Positions 6,740-14,582 of a stretch of 34,246 nt of DNA are shown piece by piece (within the stretch, counting starts at the first letter, position 1; every line of letters starts with the position of its first letter). The position numbers and the translations under genes are program-made. The notes beneath the pieces are model-generated. The model worked only from the letters and a program-made list of their open reading frames with translations. It was not told where the DNA came from and searched no databases. This stretch comes from DATDOY01 sp035293045 (GTDB lineage Bacteria; Actinomycetota; Acidimicrobiia; IMCC26256; JACPCJ01): positions 1 to 34,246 of the forward strand of contig DATDOY010000155.1 of assembly GCA_035293045.1 (NCBI GenBank), given 5' to 3'.

Positions 6740-7894
6740 ATGGGCGTCGTGCGCATCGACTCCGACACCCACCTCTACGAACGCCGCGAGATGTGGGCGG
6801 AGTACGCCGACCCTCGTGGCCGCGATCGGGCGCTGCGCATTGTCGACGACGACCTCGGTCACGCGTGGCTCGTGGGCCCGGATGGCGGGCGCATCGCCAT
6901 TGCCGAAGTGCATGTCCCGGGCGACGTGGACGCCGTGGGTGCCTACCGCCGTCGGGTTCGCCAAGGCCTCCCCGCCGAGGCGCGCTTCGACGACGCCCTC
7001 GTTCCCGAGTTCTGGGACCCCGCGGCGCGCGTCGCGCAACTCGACGCCTGGGGCCTCGACGGCTCCGTCGTCTTCCCCAACTTCGGGCTGCTGTGGGAGC
7101 GGCCGCTGAGCGACGACCTCGGCACGTTGACCGTCAACATGAGTTCATGGAACCGCTGGGCGGTCGACGTGGCCCAGACCGGCAACGGTCGGCTCCACCC
7201 CGTCGCCCACCTCACCCTGCGCGACGCCGCGTGGGCCAAGGATCAGCTCCAGCGCCTGTCGGCGGGCGGGGTGCGTCTGGCGATGATCGCTCCGTCCATC
7301 GTCGACGGGAAGCCGCTGTCGCATCCCGACCTCGATCCGCTGTGGGCCGCCTTTGTCGAACACGGCGTGACGCCCGTTTTCCACGTCGCCAACCAGGCGC
7401 ATGTCTTCGACAACGCGTGGTACGAGGACGACGACCCGCTCGAGGTCGGACCGGTGCTCTCGTCGGTGTTCATCTGGACGGCGCCGGCCCTCGCCATCGC
7501 CGACATGGCGCTCAACGGCGTGTTCGCCCGACACCCTGACCTGCGCCTCGGCGTGATGGAACTCTCCGCGCCGTGGGTTCCCCTCTTTGTCATGTATCTC
7601 GACGGCGGGCTCGACTTCGTGAGCAAATTCGACGGGGAGCCGCGGCGCGACCTCGAGTTGAAGCCGAGCGAGTACGTGCGCCGCCATGTGCGCGTCGCCG
7701 CCTTCCCCTACGAGGACCCGGCCCGCCTCATCCGCCACATGGGTGAGGACATGTTCATGTACTGCTCCGACTGGCCCCACGCCGAAGGCCTCGCCCGGCC
7801 CGTCGACGATTACGACGCGCAGGCCGGGCCCATTGTCGGACGCGCTGGCGAACAGCTCTACGCCGGGAACCTCCTCTCCCTCCTCGGGTCGTAG
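6740..7894 (+). CDS. Amidohydrolase family 2 protein (ACMSD-like)
   Basis: A 384-residue member of the Amidohydro_2 group of TIM-barrel hydrolases and decarboxylases. It opens with RIDSDTHLYE (Asp7, Asp9, His11), matching the strand-1 metal site of this actinobacterial subgroup. FHVANQAHVF has the strand-5 His215, GVMELSAPWVP follows, and MYCSDWPHAEG carries the strand-8 Asp344 and a conserved DWPHxEG ending. Known relatives are decarboxylases (ACMSD, gamma-resorcylate) or hydrolases of aromatic or cyclic acids; the substrate is unknown. ATG 6740 was chosen because it directly precedes the metal motif; the open frame extends further upstream but with non-protein-like composition. It is convergent with a SnoaL-fold gene 11 nt downstream. 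Confidence 0.88.
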   Translation: MGVVRIDSDTHLYERREMWAEYADPRGRDRALRIVDDDLGHAWLVGPDGGRIAIAEVHVPGDVDAVGAYRRRVRQGLPAEARFDDALVPEFWDPAARVAQLDAWGLDGSVVFPNFGLLWERPLSDDLGTLTVNMSSWNRWAVDVAQTGNGRLHPVAHLTLRDAAWAKDQLQRLSAGGVRLAMIAPSIVDGKPLSHPDLDPLWAAFVEHGVTPVFHVANQAHVFDNAWYEDDDPLEVGPVLSSVFIWTAPALAIADMALNGVFARHPDLRLGVMELSAPWVPLFVMYLDGGLDFVSKFDGEPRRDLELKPSEYVRRHVRVAAFPYEDPARLIRHMGEDMFMYCSDWPHAEGLARPVDDYDAQAGPIVGRAGEQLYAGNLLSLLGS

Positions 7895-7905
7895 CGCGAG
7901 CGGCG

Positions 7906-8316
7906 TTAGGTGTCGATCACGCCGAGTTGGCGCATGATCGAGAGGTTGTCGAAGTAATCGCGCTCGCGCCAGATGAGCCCGTTGCGGCACTCGACGACGT
8001 TGCAGACGAAGACCTCGACCCGGTTGCCGGTCGGAGCGAGTCCCTCGAGGTCTCCTTCGTGGGTGCCCCGCACCACGATCTCCATCACCGAGACGTGGTC
8101 GTTGACGGCGTACTGGGACACCAGTTCGAACTCCAGATCAGGGAAGGCCTTTGTGTACATCTCGGCCACGGCGACGCCGGCGTCGGCGCCCTTGTGCTCG
8201 CTCCCGTCGGCGTCCCGGTACGTGTACTCGGGGTGGTACAGGTCCCGGATCTTCTCAAAGTCTCGGGCCCCGATTGCCTCGAACATGTCGTGCTGAAGTG
8301 CTGCCGCTTCGACCAT
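7906..8316 (-). CDS. SnoaL-like ester cyclase family protein
   Basis: A 136-residue small alpha+beta barrel protein of the SnoaL/NTF2-like superfamily. Features are MFEAIGARDFEKIRDLYHPEYTYRD at the N-terminus, AEMYTKAFPDLEFELV in the middle, and a conserved C-terminal strand set (RGTHEGDLEGLAPTGNRVE, then RDYFDN). SnoaL-type proteins include polyketide cyclases and small isomerases or hydrolases, but most in non-polyketide contexts have no known function. GGGAGG lies 6 nt before ATG 8316, so this gene uses a normal leader. It stands alone on the minus strand between the amidohydrolase and the divergent thiolase. Confidence 0.83.
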   Translation of the reverse strand: MVEAAALQHDMFEAIGARDFEKIRDLYHPEYTYRDADGSEHKGADAGVAVAEMYTKAFPDLEFELVSQYAVNDHVSVMEIVVRGTHEGDLEGLAPTGNRVEVFVCNVVECRNGLIWRERDYFDNLSIMRQLGVIDT

Positions 8317-8475
8317 CGCATCCTCCCTTGCCGTGGGTCTCGACGCTCGCGCGGACCGTACAGAAGGCGGGGGACGACGGGGAGGGGGTCAAAGGCGACG
8401 ATCCCCGCCGTTGTCGCAAGCGTCGCATGGCCTCCCTTTTGATGCCGCGAGGCGGCCCGATCCCGTCGGCGCTCG

Positions 8476-8481
8476 TACGCT
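8476..8481 (+). promoter_or_regulatory. Candidate -10 (TACGCT), leaderless thiolase
   Basis: TACGCT lies 6 nt before ATG 8488 with no strong Shine-Dalgarno. It is the same TANNNT-at-the-start arrangement as other first genes here. Confidence 0.4.
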
Positions 8482-8487
8482 GACAGG

Positions 8488-9675
8488 ATGCCCGAGATCC
8501 GCGAACCCGTCATCGTCGACACCGTCCGCACGCCGATCGGCAAGAGCCGCGGCGCGCTCTCGACCTGGCACCCGGTCGACCTCCTCGCCTTCACCCTGAA
8601 GGCGCTGGTCGACCGCACCGGGGTCGACCCAGGCCTCGTCGACGACGTCGTCGGCGGGTGCGTGACCCAAGTCGGCGAACAAAGCACCAACGTCGCCCGC
8701 AACGGCTGGGTGGCGGCCGGACTGCCCCAGCACGTGCCCGGTACCACGCTCGACCGGCAGTGCGGGTCGAGTCAGCAGGCGGTGCACTTCGCCGCGCAGG
8801 GCGTGATGGCCGGGGCGTACGACCTTGCCGTCGCGTGCGGCGTCGAGGTCATGAGCCGCACTCCGCTGGCGAGCAATGCCAAAGGTGGGACCGGGCCGTT
8901 TCCGCCGAGCTATCTCGACGCGATCGAGGGAAAGCTGTGGACGCAGTTCCAGGTCGCGCAGGTGCTCGCCGACCAGGAGGGGATCACGCGCGAGGCCATG
9001 GACGAGTTCGCGCTCGAATCGCACCGGCGCGCCGCCGAGAGCACCGACAACGGCTTCTTCGCCCGCGAGATCGTGCCCGTCCCGTTGAAAGACGATGAGG
9101 GCCGCGAGACCGGGGAGATGCTGACGGCCGACCAGGGCATCCGCCGCGACACCTCACTCGAGAAGCTCGCCTCCCTGCCCAGCGCGCAGTCCTGGGACGA
9201 CGGCGCGCCGAACATCACGGCCGGAAACTCCTCGCAGACCTCGGATGGCGCGGCGGCGATGCTCATCGCCGACCGAGCGACGGCCGAGCGCCTCGGCCTT
9301 CCGATCCGGGCCCGGTTTGTGCATCTCCACGTGGGCGCCGACGACGCCATCCTTGTGCTGTCGGCGCCGAATCCGGTGACGCGCAGGTTGCTCGAGCGCA
9401 CAGGGATGAAGATCGACGAGTTCGACGGCATCGAGTTCAACGAGGCGTTCGCCGCGGTGGCCCTCCGATGGGTCAAGGAGTTCGCCCCCGACCCCGCCCG
9501 TTTCAACCCGCGTGGCGGCGCCGTGGCCATCGGCCACCCGCTCGGGGCCTCGGGCGTGCGGCTCATGACGACCCTGCTCAACCATCTCGACGACGTCGGG
9601 GGTCGCTATGGCTTCCAGACCATGTGCGAGGGCGGCGGCCAGGCCAACGCGACCGTGATCGAGAGGCTGACGTAG
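8488..9675 (+). CDS. Thiolase family protein (acetyl-CoA C-acyltransferase)
   Basis: A 395-residue full-length thiolase. The nucleophilic Cys92 sits in DRQCGSSQQAVH, followed by NEAFA, then His350 in GGAVAIGHPLGASG and the second catalytic Cys380 in MCEGGGQANA. All four family elements are present, so it should be an active degradative 3-ketoacyl-CoA thiolase (FadA-like) or acetoacetyl-CoA thiolase. The ending CEGGGQANA rather than CIGGGMG is common among actinobacterial steroid and lipid thiolases. The reaction splits a 3-ketoacyl-CoA with CoA, releasing acetyl- or propionyl-CoA. It lies alone on the plus strand, divergent from the SnoaL-fold gene; together with the SDR and FadE genes it completes a beta-oxidation set. 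Confidence 0.93.
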   Translation: MPEIREPVIVDTVRTPIGKSRGALSTWHPVDLLAFTLKALVDRTGVDPGLVDDVVGGCVTQVGEQSTNVARNGWVAAGLPQHVPGTTLDRQCGSSQQAVHFAAQGVMAGAYDLAVACGVEVMSRTPLASNAKGGTGPFPPSYLDAIEGKLWTQFQVAQVLADQEGITREAMDEFALESHRRAAESTDNGFFAREIVPVPLKDDEGRETGEMLTADQGIRRDTSLEKLASLPSAQSWDDGAPNITAGNSSQTSDGAAAMLIADRATAERLGLPIRARFVHLHVGADDAILVLSAPNPVTRRLLERTGMKIDEFDGIEFNEAFAAVALRWVKEFAPDPARFNPRGGAVAIGHPLGASGVRLMTTLLNHLDDVGGRYGFQTMCEGGGQANATVIERLT

Positions 9676-9866
9676 TTCGGGCGCTGCGCCGGGCTGGTCT
9701 CCTCGAGCGGTTGTGCGCGCGACCGCTTCGACCGCGTCGCCGTGCAGCTGTCCACGCAGCCCTTGGGCGGGGACCCATGGTCACGCCATCCCACACTCAA
9801 TCCCTTCGCTTGGGTGATTCTGTGCGCCCCTAGAGGCCACAAATCCCGCACAAGCAACGGATCGGT

Positions 9867-9896
9867 GTCAACCCACTGACCGTCCCTCCTGTCAGT
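9867..9896 (+). promoter_or_regulatory. Candidate ECF-type promoter of the sigma gene
   Basis: GTCAACC at 9867-9873 and GTCAGT at 9891-9896 lie 17 nt apart just before the sigma gene, a layout reminiscent of AAC-containing ECF -35 and GTC-containing -10 elements. ACTGAC (9875-9880) and GTCAGT (9891-9896) also form an inverted repeat. Autoregulation is inference. The remainder of 9676-9866 shows no gene. Confidence 0.3.
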
Positions 9897-9900
9897 ACGG

Positions 9901-10431
9901 GTGATGATGGGCATAGTGGACGGCGAGACAGAGGTCAGGGCCGACGATCGCGACTCGGCGATCGAGGCGCTGCACAACGCGCACTACACGCCTCTCGTCC
10001 GTCTCGTCACCCTGATGGTCGGCGACCTTCACCTGGCTGAGGAGATTGTCCAGGACGGGTTCTTGAAGGTCTACGCGGGTTGGCATCGGATTCGCGATCC
10101 CGATCGACGGATCTCATACCTCCGCAGCGCCGTACTCAACGGAGCACGGAATCGCCTCGCGCGCACACGGGTCGCTGATCGGTTCGTTCCGTTCTGGTCA
10201 CCGCCTGAAGACACGACCGCAGCCCGGGTCCTGGCCACCGATCGCGAGCGCGCTCTCGTCGCCGAACTCCGGAAGCTGCCACGCCGCCAACGCGAATGCG
10301 TGGCGCTTCGTTTCTACCTCGATCTCTACGAGTCAGAAATCGCCGAAACGCTCGGCATCTCTCCCGGGTCGGTCAAGACCCACACCCATCGCGCACTTCA
10401 GACCCTCGCCGAACGCGTGGAGCAGCCATGA
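9901..10431 (+). CDS. RNA polymerase ECF sigma factor (sigma-70 family)
   Basis: A 176-residue ECF sigma factor. Sigma region 2 spans about 25-88 (YTPLVRLVTLMVGDLHLAEE, then QDGFLKVYAGW and RISYLRSAVLNGARNRLAR). Region 4 spans about 123-174 and has the helix-turn-helix core LDLYESEIAETLGISPGSVK. The composition and the SYLRSAVLNGARNRLAR segment resemble the SigE/SigM-like SigM-70 group common in Streptomyces. GTG 9901, ATG 9904 and ATG 9907 are all possible starts. Its TGA overlaps the ATG of the next gene (ATGA), so the downstream membrane protein is translationally coupled and likely controls it. Target genes are unknown. Confidence 0.92.
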   Translation: MMMGIVDGETEVRADDRDSAIEALHNAHYTPLVRLVTLMVGDLHLAEEIVQDGFLKVYAGWHRIRDPDRRISYLRSAVLNGARNRLARTRVADRFVPFWSPPEDTTAARVLATDRERALVAELRKLPRRQRECVALRFYLDLYESEIAETLGISPGSVKTHTHRALQTLAERVEQP

Positions 10432-11549
10432 AACTTGAAGACGAACTCCGCCAGGTCAGTCGGCGTTACGCGGACAGCGTCACAGCCGAAGACGTCGGGT
10501 GGGACGCGGTCGTCGCGCGCCGCGCGCGCCGTCAGCAGCGTCGGGCCATCGGTTCCGTGGTGACGCTCGCTGTGGTCCTGGTTGCTGGAACGACGACCTG
10601 GATCGCCACCGGGGACAACGCCGAGATCCAGGCTGCTGACCGCTCGATCGACCTTTTGCCCGACCGCCCACCCCCCCTGACCGGGACTCTGTATGGCCTC
10701 CACATCGGAAACGCTCGATGTAACAAACCTCCCCGCGAAACCCCCGCCGGGCCGACCGAAACCTCGTTCTGCCCGCTCCAGGGCGTTGCCGCGTTGACCC
10801 TCTCGGATCGCCGGTTGTCGAGGCTTTCGGGGAGCGAGCAGTACAGCGATGTCGGCGTCTCTGGTGCGGGTGAGATCTTCGTCGGCGGTGACTTCGGCAG
10901 TGCGGTGCCCCTCGAGGGAGCCGACGGGGACGAGCAGGCGACGCCCCTCTTCTCCTCAAGCACAATCGCCGTGGCTCGGGATGGCCAGACAGCGTGGATT
11001 GCACCAGAGGACGGCGACGGTGAATCGGTGTTGTGGGTCAGTGGCGCGGGAAGCGAGCCGCGCGTCGTCCTTCGGTCTCCGACGCCGCTCGCGGCGCCAG
11101 CGTTCGGGCCGGACGGCTCAATTGCCGTGCTCGAGTTCTCCTTCCAGCCTTCGAAGTACACGGGGCTCACAGTGGTTAGCCCTCAGGGGCGGGTGGAGTC
11201 CTTCGACGTTGAATTCCGGATGCACGACAACCAGTGGGGCTTTGGCGCGGCGATGAGCTGGAGTTCGAGCGGGATTCTCGCGGTGAGCGCCGCCATGGGC
11301 GTTCATAGCCCGGCACCCAGGGAAACGCTCCTGCTCGATCCGGCAACGGGAGCAGCACTCGGACGGATCGACGGCTATTACGGGCAGGCGTGGTCGCCGG
11401 ACGGAACGGGACTACTTCTGGCTCGGTCAACCGAGGATCGACGGGGCACGGAGCTGGCCATCGGCTATGGGCCAGAGTTGAAGGAGATCGAACGCATCGA
11501 AACGATCGATGGTCACTTCAGCCCGCGGGTCTGGCTTCCGCCCCAGTAA
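10428..11549 (+). CDS. Membrane protein with propeller-like outer domain, probable anti-sigma factor
   Basis: A 373-residue protein starting at the ATG that overlaps the sigma gene stop. Residues 1-40 are a charged cytoplasmic segment (KLEDELRQVSRRYADSVTAE) like the sigma-binding part of small anti-sigma factors, but no HxxxCxxC zinc motif is present. Residues 41-60 form one hydrophobic transmembrane helix. Residues 61-373 are predicted outside and contain repeated beta-rich segments such as FGPDGSIAVLEFS and SPDGTGLLLARS, typical of PD40/WD40-like propeller blades. The coupling, topology and position imply a sensor that holds the ECF sigma factor at the membrane (inference from ECF operons). 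The ligand or stress is unknown. Confidence 0.75.
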   Translation: MKLEDELRQVSRRYADSVTAEDVGWDAVVARRARRQQRRAIGSVVTLAVVLVAGTTTWIATGDNAEIQAADRSIDLLPDRPPPLTGTLYGLHIGNARCNKPPRETPAGPTETSFCPLQGVAALTLSDRRLSRLSGSEQYSDVGVSGAGEIFVGGDFGSAVPLEGADGDEQATPLFSSSTIAVARDGQTAWIAPEDGDGESVLWVSGAGSEPRVVLRSPTPLAAPAFGPDGSIAVLEFSFQPSKYTGLTVVSPQGRVESFDVEFRMHDNQWGFGAAMSWSSSGILAVSAAMGVHSPAPRETLLLDPATGAALGRIDGYYGQAWSPDGTGLLLARSTEDRRGTELAIGYGPELKEIERIETIDGHFSPRVWLPPQ

Positions 11550-11582
11550 TGCAGGTTCCACCACTCGCAGGGCCGGCTTCCC

Positions 11583-11588
11583 TACCCT
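11583..11588 (+). promoter_or_regulatory. Candidate -10 (TACCCT), leaderless hypothetical gene
   Basis: TACCCT lies 8 nt before GTG 11597 and 34 nt after the anti-sigma-like gene stop; no Shine-Dalgarno precedes the GTG. Confidence 0.4.
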
Positions 11589-11596
11589 CGTAGGGC

Positions 11597-12163
11597 GTGG
11601 CGATCAACCCGAACGACGACAATCTCGACCTCGACCTCGACCTCGAGCTCGATCTCGATCGGCTGCTCGCGGAAGCGGAGTACGCCGCCGCAGAGGCCGA
11701 CGAGGCGCTCGAGCGGCTGACGACCGCGACGCCGCTCGAGGTGGCGCCGCCGCAGCGTTCGCACGAAGAGCGGATGAAGGCGGTGGTCGAGGTGATCGAT
11801 CAGGCCACGCCGGAGCGCCAAGTGCGGACGCCCGCAGAGCGCCGAGCCGCGGTGCAAGCCGTGCTCGAAGCACGCCAGCGCGAAATCGAAAGTCGCCGGC
11901 GCCAACGCGAGGTGCAGGCGGCCGCGGCCGCGGCGCCACCCCCCGCCGAGCATCCCGAGCCCATCCTGCCGCTCACCTTCCCTGAGCGATCGCCCGAGAT
12001 GGCCGCCAAGGTCGTCGAACAGGCGAGCCGCGAGCGCCGTCCCCGCACCGACGCCGAGCGTCTCCATGACGCCAAGCAAGCGGCGATCGACGAGTTGGAG
12101 CGCCGCCGGCACGAGGTGGCCGCCCGCAACCGCCGGATGCTTGAGGACAAGGCGGGCACGTAG
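11597..12163 (+). CDS. Hypothetical charged protein with acidic LD repeat and helical region
   Basis: 188 residues, family not recognised. It begins MAINPNDDNLDLDLDLELD, an alternating Leu/Asp stretch encoded by repeated CTCGAC units. The rest is Ala-, Glu- and Arg-rich and predicted mostly helical, with possible coiled coils around 25-45, 75-110 and 150-185 (for example RRAAVQAVLEARQREIESRR). Two segments are loosely similar: MKAVVEVIDQATPERQVRTP at about 60-79 and MAAKVVEQASRERRPRTDAE around 137-156. This suggests an internal duplication of a helix plus basic turn. No signal peptide or membrane segment is seen. Codon usage matches its neighbours, and the opposite-strand frame has no protein-like features. 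It is convergent with the FadE gene at 12178, 14 nt away. Confidence 0.65.
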   Translation: MAINPNDDNLDLDLDLELDLDRLLAEAEYAAAEADEALERLTTATPLEVAPPQRSHEERMKAVVEVIDQATPERQVRTPAERRAAVQAVLEARQREIESRRRQREVQAAAAAAPPPAEHPEPILPLTFPERSPEMAAKVVEQASRERRPRTDAERLHDAKQAAIDELERRRHEVAARNRRMLEDKAGT

Positions 12164-12177
12164 CGAACGAGGGCTGG

Positions 12178-13401
12178 CTACCGCTCCAGCTTGATGGCGC
12201 GGTCGGCGATGATGTTCTTCTGCACCTCGGTGGTGCCGGCGCCGATCGAGGTGAACCGCTGATACACGTGCAGGCGGTTCCACTTTCCACCGTCGACGGC
12301 GTCGGGTCCGCCCCGCGACATCATCCCCACCGGGCCGAGGATGTCGACGGCCAACTCGGCGATGGTCTGCGCGAGGTGGCTCCACTGGAGCTTCGCCAAC
12401 GGCACCTCGGGCCATGACTTCTCGCCCTTGAGGATCTTTGACAGCGCCCGGTAGTTCAACAGTCGCGTGTATTCGACGTCGGTGTGCACCCGGGCGATCC
12501 GCTCGCGGATCTCGGGGTCCTCCAGGGCGTCGGGGTTCTCGGCTTTGGCCAGGTTGACGATTGCCTCGAGGTCCTGGCGCATGGCGATGGCGAGGCCCGC
12601 GGTGCCGACTCGCTCGTGGCCCAGGGTACCCATGGCGACGAGCCATCCCTCGTCCTCCTCGCCGAGGCGGTACTCGACCGGTACGCGCGCGTCGGTGAAG
12701 AAGACCTCGTTGAACATCTCCTCGCCGCCGATGTCGCGGATCGGCCGACACTCGATGCCGTCGACCGCCATGTCGACGATCAGCGCCGTGATGCCCTCGT
12801 GCTTCGCCCCCCGCTCGATGGCGCCGGGGTCGGTGCGGACGAGGAACAGCCCCCACTTGGCGATGTGCGCGGTCGAGATCCAGATCTTCTGGCCGTTGAG
12901 CACGTACTCGTCCCCGTCTCGGACGGCGACGGTGCGCAGGTTGGCGAGGTCGGATCCGGCCTCGGGCTCGGAGAATCCCTGACACCAGTGGTCGTCGGCG
13001 TTCAGGATGTTGGGGATCCAGCGGTTCTTCTGCTCGTCGGTGCCCCACTTGATGACCATGGGGCCGATCTGCCACAGGCCGTTGGCGTTGTAGATCCCCG
13101 GCGTGCGGGCCTTGGCCATCTCCTCGGAGTAGATCATCGCCTCGGTGACGCTGGCGTCGCGCCCGCCCCACTCGGCGGGCCACGTGATCGCGGCCCAGTT
13201 GCCCTCGTTGAGCTTGCGTTGCCACGCGCGCCGGCGCTCCATCTGGCGCATCACGCCGGCGTTGGTCGTGACGTCGACGACCTCGTCGTCACCCTCGGCG
13301 GGGTCCGACCATTCGGCGAGGAACTTGGGCAGCTCGTCGTCGAGCCACCCGCGCAGTTCGGCGCGGAACGCTTCGTCGGCGGGCGAATAGGCGAAGTCCA
13401 T
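12178..13401 (-). CDS. Acyl-CoA dehydrogenase (FadE-type, catalytic-type subunit)
   Basis: A 407-residue flavoprotein of the acyl-CoA dehydrogenase family. FAD and substrate motifs are GFSEPEAGSDLA at 142-153 and GQKIWIS at 170-176. The usual catalytic Glu near the C-terminus is absent: Ala388 stands there in SIGAGTTEVQKN. Instead Glu263 in LGHERVG occupies the isovaleryl-CoA-dehydrogenase-type position (LERLV in IVD), so catalysis is probably retained. It removes hydrogens alpha,beta to an acyl-CoA thioester and passes electrons to ETF. It is head-to-head with the shorter FadE-type gene at 13428, only 26 nt between starts. Such pairs in mycobacteria form alpha2beta2 dehydrogenases for steroid-type CoA esters; that assembly here is inference. 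Confidence 0.9.
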   Translation of the reverse strand: MDFAYSPADEAFRAELRGWLDDELPKFLAEWSDPAEGDDEVVDVTTNAGVMRQMERRRAWQRKLNEGNWAAITWPAEWGGRDASVTEAMIYSEEMAKARTPGIYNANGLWQIGPMVIKWGTDEQKNRWIPNILNADDHWCQGFSEPEAGSDLANLRTVAVRDGDEYVLNGQKIWISTAHIAKWGLFLVRTDPGAIERGAKHEGITALIVDMAVDGIECRPIRDIGGEEMFNEVFFTDARVPVEYRLGEEDEGWLVAMGTLGHERVGTAGLAIAMRQDLEAIVNLAKAENPDALEDPEIRERIARVHTDVEYTRLLNYRALSKILKGEKSWPEVPLAKLQWSHLAQTIAELAVDILGPVGMMSRGGPDAVDGGKWNRLHVYQRFTSIGAGTTEVQKNIIADRAIKLER

Positions 13402-13411
13402 AGGCGGGCCG

Positions 13412-13418
13412 TAGCGTA
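13412..13418. promoter_or_regulatory. Overlapping bidirectional -10 elements
   Basis: In the 26-nt gap between two divergent FadE-type genes, TAGCGT (13412-13417, plus) and TACGCT (13413-13418, minus) overlap. They lie 10 nt before ATG 13428 and 11 nt before the minus-strand ATG 13401. There is no room for separate promoters, so one symmetric element probably serves both genes. Confidence 0.5.
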
Positions 13419-13427
13419 CCCACCCGC

Positions 13428-14522
13428 ATGGAGTTCACCCTCAGCGACGAGCAGCAAGACCTTCAGACCGCCGTGCGTGGCTTCGTGGCCGACCGGGGCA
13501 CCGATGAGGCGCGCCGGGTCTGGGACGGCGAGCAGGGTTTCGACGACGCCACGTGGGCCCAGATGGTCGACCTCGGCTGGACGGGCCTGCTCGTTCCCGA
13601 GGCCCACGGGGGCCTTGGGCTCGGACTCGTCGACGCCGCCGTCGTGCTCGAGGAGATGGGCCGGGCGGTCTTCCCCGGCCCCTTCCTCTCGAGCGCCATT
13701 CTCGCCACGATGGCCGCGCACCGCCTCGGCCTCGCCGACCGTCTGGAGTCCCTCGCCGCGGGCACGTCACGCGGCACCATCGCCATCGAGGAAAAGGGCG
13801 CTGGTTCGACCGTCGATCGCGTGCGCACGCGAGCCGTCCGCAAGTCGGGGCAGTGGCGCCTCACCGGCCTGAAGGTCGTGGTGCTCGACGGCGGGTCCGC
13901 CGACTGGTGCCTGGTGGCGGCGCGCACCGAGCACGGCCTCGGCACCTTCCTCGTCGAAGCGCCCGACGCGCAGGTCGTGCCGTCGTGGGATCAATCGCGC
14001 AAGGTCACTCGGCTCGACCTCGATGGTCGCGTCGGCGAACCGGTCGGCCCCGACGGTGATCACACCGCCATCTGGCGTCGGGTGGTCGACGACGGCGCGG
14101 TGGCGCTGTGCGCCGAGATGCTCGGGGCGATGCAGGGGGCGCACGAGGTGGCCGTGGAATACGCCAAGACCCGCGTGCAGTTCGGCCGGCCGATCGCCAA
14201 GTTCCAAGTCATTCGGCACAAGGCCGTCGACATGTTGCATCGCATCGAGTTGTCGCGGGTGGGCGCGCACTACGCGGCGTGGGCTTCCGACGTCGACGAC
14301 GCCAAGCGCGAAGAGGCCGTCGCCATGGCGAAGGGCTACTGCGGCGAGGCCGCCAACTTCGTGTGCGCGGAGTCGATCCAGATCCACGGCGGCGTGGGGT
14401 TCACGTGGGACTGCGACGCCCACCTCTTCTACCGGCGGTGCAAGCAGAACGACCTCATGCTCGGGTTCCAGAGCTGGCAGCGCCGCCGCCTCGGCGAGTT
14501 GGTGCTGGCCCCGTCCTCGTGA
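13428..14522 (+). CDS. Acyl-CoA dehydrogenase family protein (FadE-type partner subunit)
   Basis: A 364-residue acyl-CoA dehydrogenase fold protein of the shorter type. Visible features are GWTGLLVPEAHGGLGLGL at 50-67, YAKTRVQFGRPIAKFQVIRH at 245-264 and IQIHGGVGFTWDCDAH at 317-332. The C-terminal Glu motif (EGT) is missing, and the position of the IVD-type Glu is Asp221-Asp222 (VVDDGAVAL). Neither standard catalytic Glu is therefore evident. This fits the non-catalytic half of an alpha2beta2 enzyme whose other half is the divergent gene at 12178-13401 (inference). The start ATG 13428 follows a TAGCGT hexamer by 10 nt and has no Shine-Dalgarno. A palindrome begins 5 nt after the stop. Confidence 0.88.
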   Translation: MEFTLSDEQQDLQTAVRGFVADRGTDEARRVWDGEQGFDDATWAQMVDLGWTGLLVPEAHGGLGLGLVDAAVVLEEMGRAVFPGPFLSSAILATMAAHRLGLADRLESLAAGTSRGTIAIEEKGAGSTVDRVRTRAVRKSGQWRLTGLKVVVLDGGSADWCLVAARTEHGLGTFLVEAPDAQVVPSWDQSRKVTRLDLDGRVGEPVGPDGDHTAIWRRVVDDGAVALCAEMLGAMQGAHEVAVEYAKTRVQFGRPIAKFQVIRHKAVDMLHRIELSRVGAHYAAWASDVDDAKREEAVAMAKGYCGEAANFVCAESIQIHGGVGFTWDCDAHLFYRRCKQNDLMLGFQSWQRRRLGELVLAPSS

Positions 14523-14527
14523 CCACT

Positions 14528-14582
14528 CCGTGTCTGTGGCGCGTTATCGGGGTCTATGACCGCTAACGCGCCACAGACACGG
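14528..14582. repeat. Palindrome (family A copy 2) overlapping the CoA-transferase start
   Basis: Arms 14528-14550 and 14560-14582 pair over 23 positions with one mismatch and a 9-nt loop. The first 19 bases equal 2055-2073. The ATG at 14556 of the next gene lies in the loop, so the right arm encodes its first codons if that start is used. It may also end or attenuate the upstream FadE transcript. Confidence 0.75.

Noticed and set aside
9690..9730. Terminator hairpin after the thiolase gene
   Set aside because: AGCGGT and ACCGCT can pair over 6 bp but the stem is short and no T-run follows; not reported as a feature.
11610..11660. CTCGAC microsatellite as a regulatory repeat
   Set aside because: It is in frame with the gene and encodes a Leu-Asp run; no independent evidence of regulation.
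11582..13225. A 547-codon minus-strand frame over the hypothetical gene and FadE
   Set aside because: The FadE gene in the other frame carries all dehydrogenase motifs; this frame has none.
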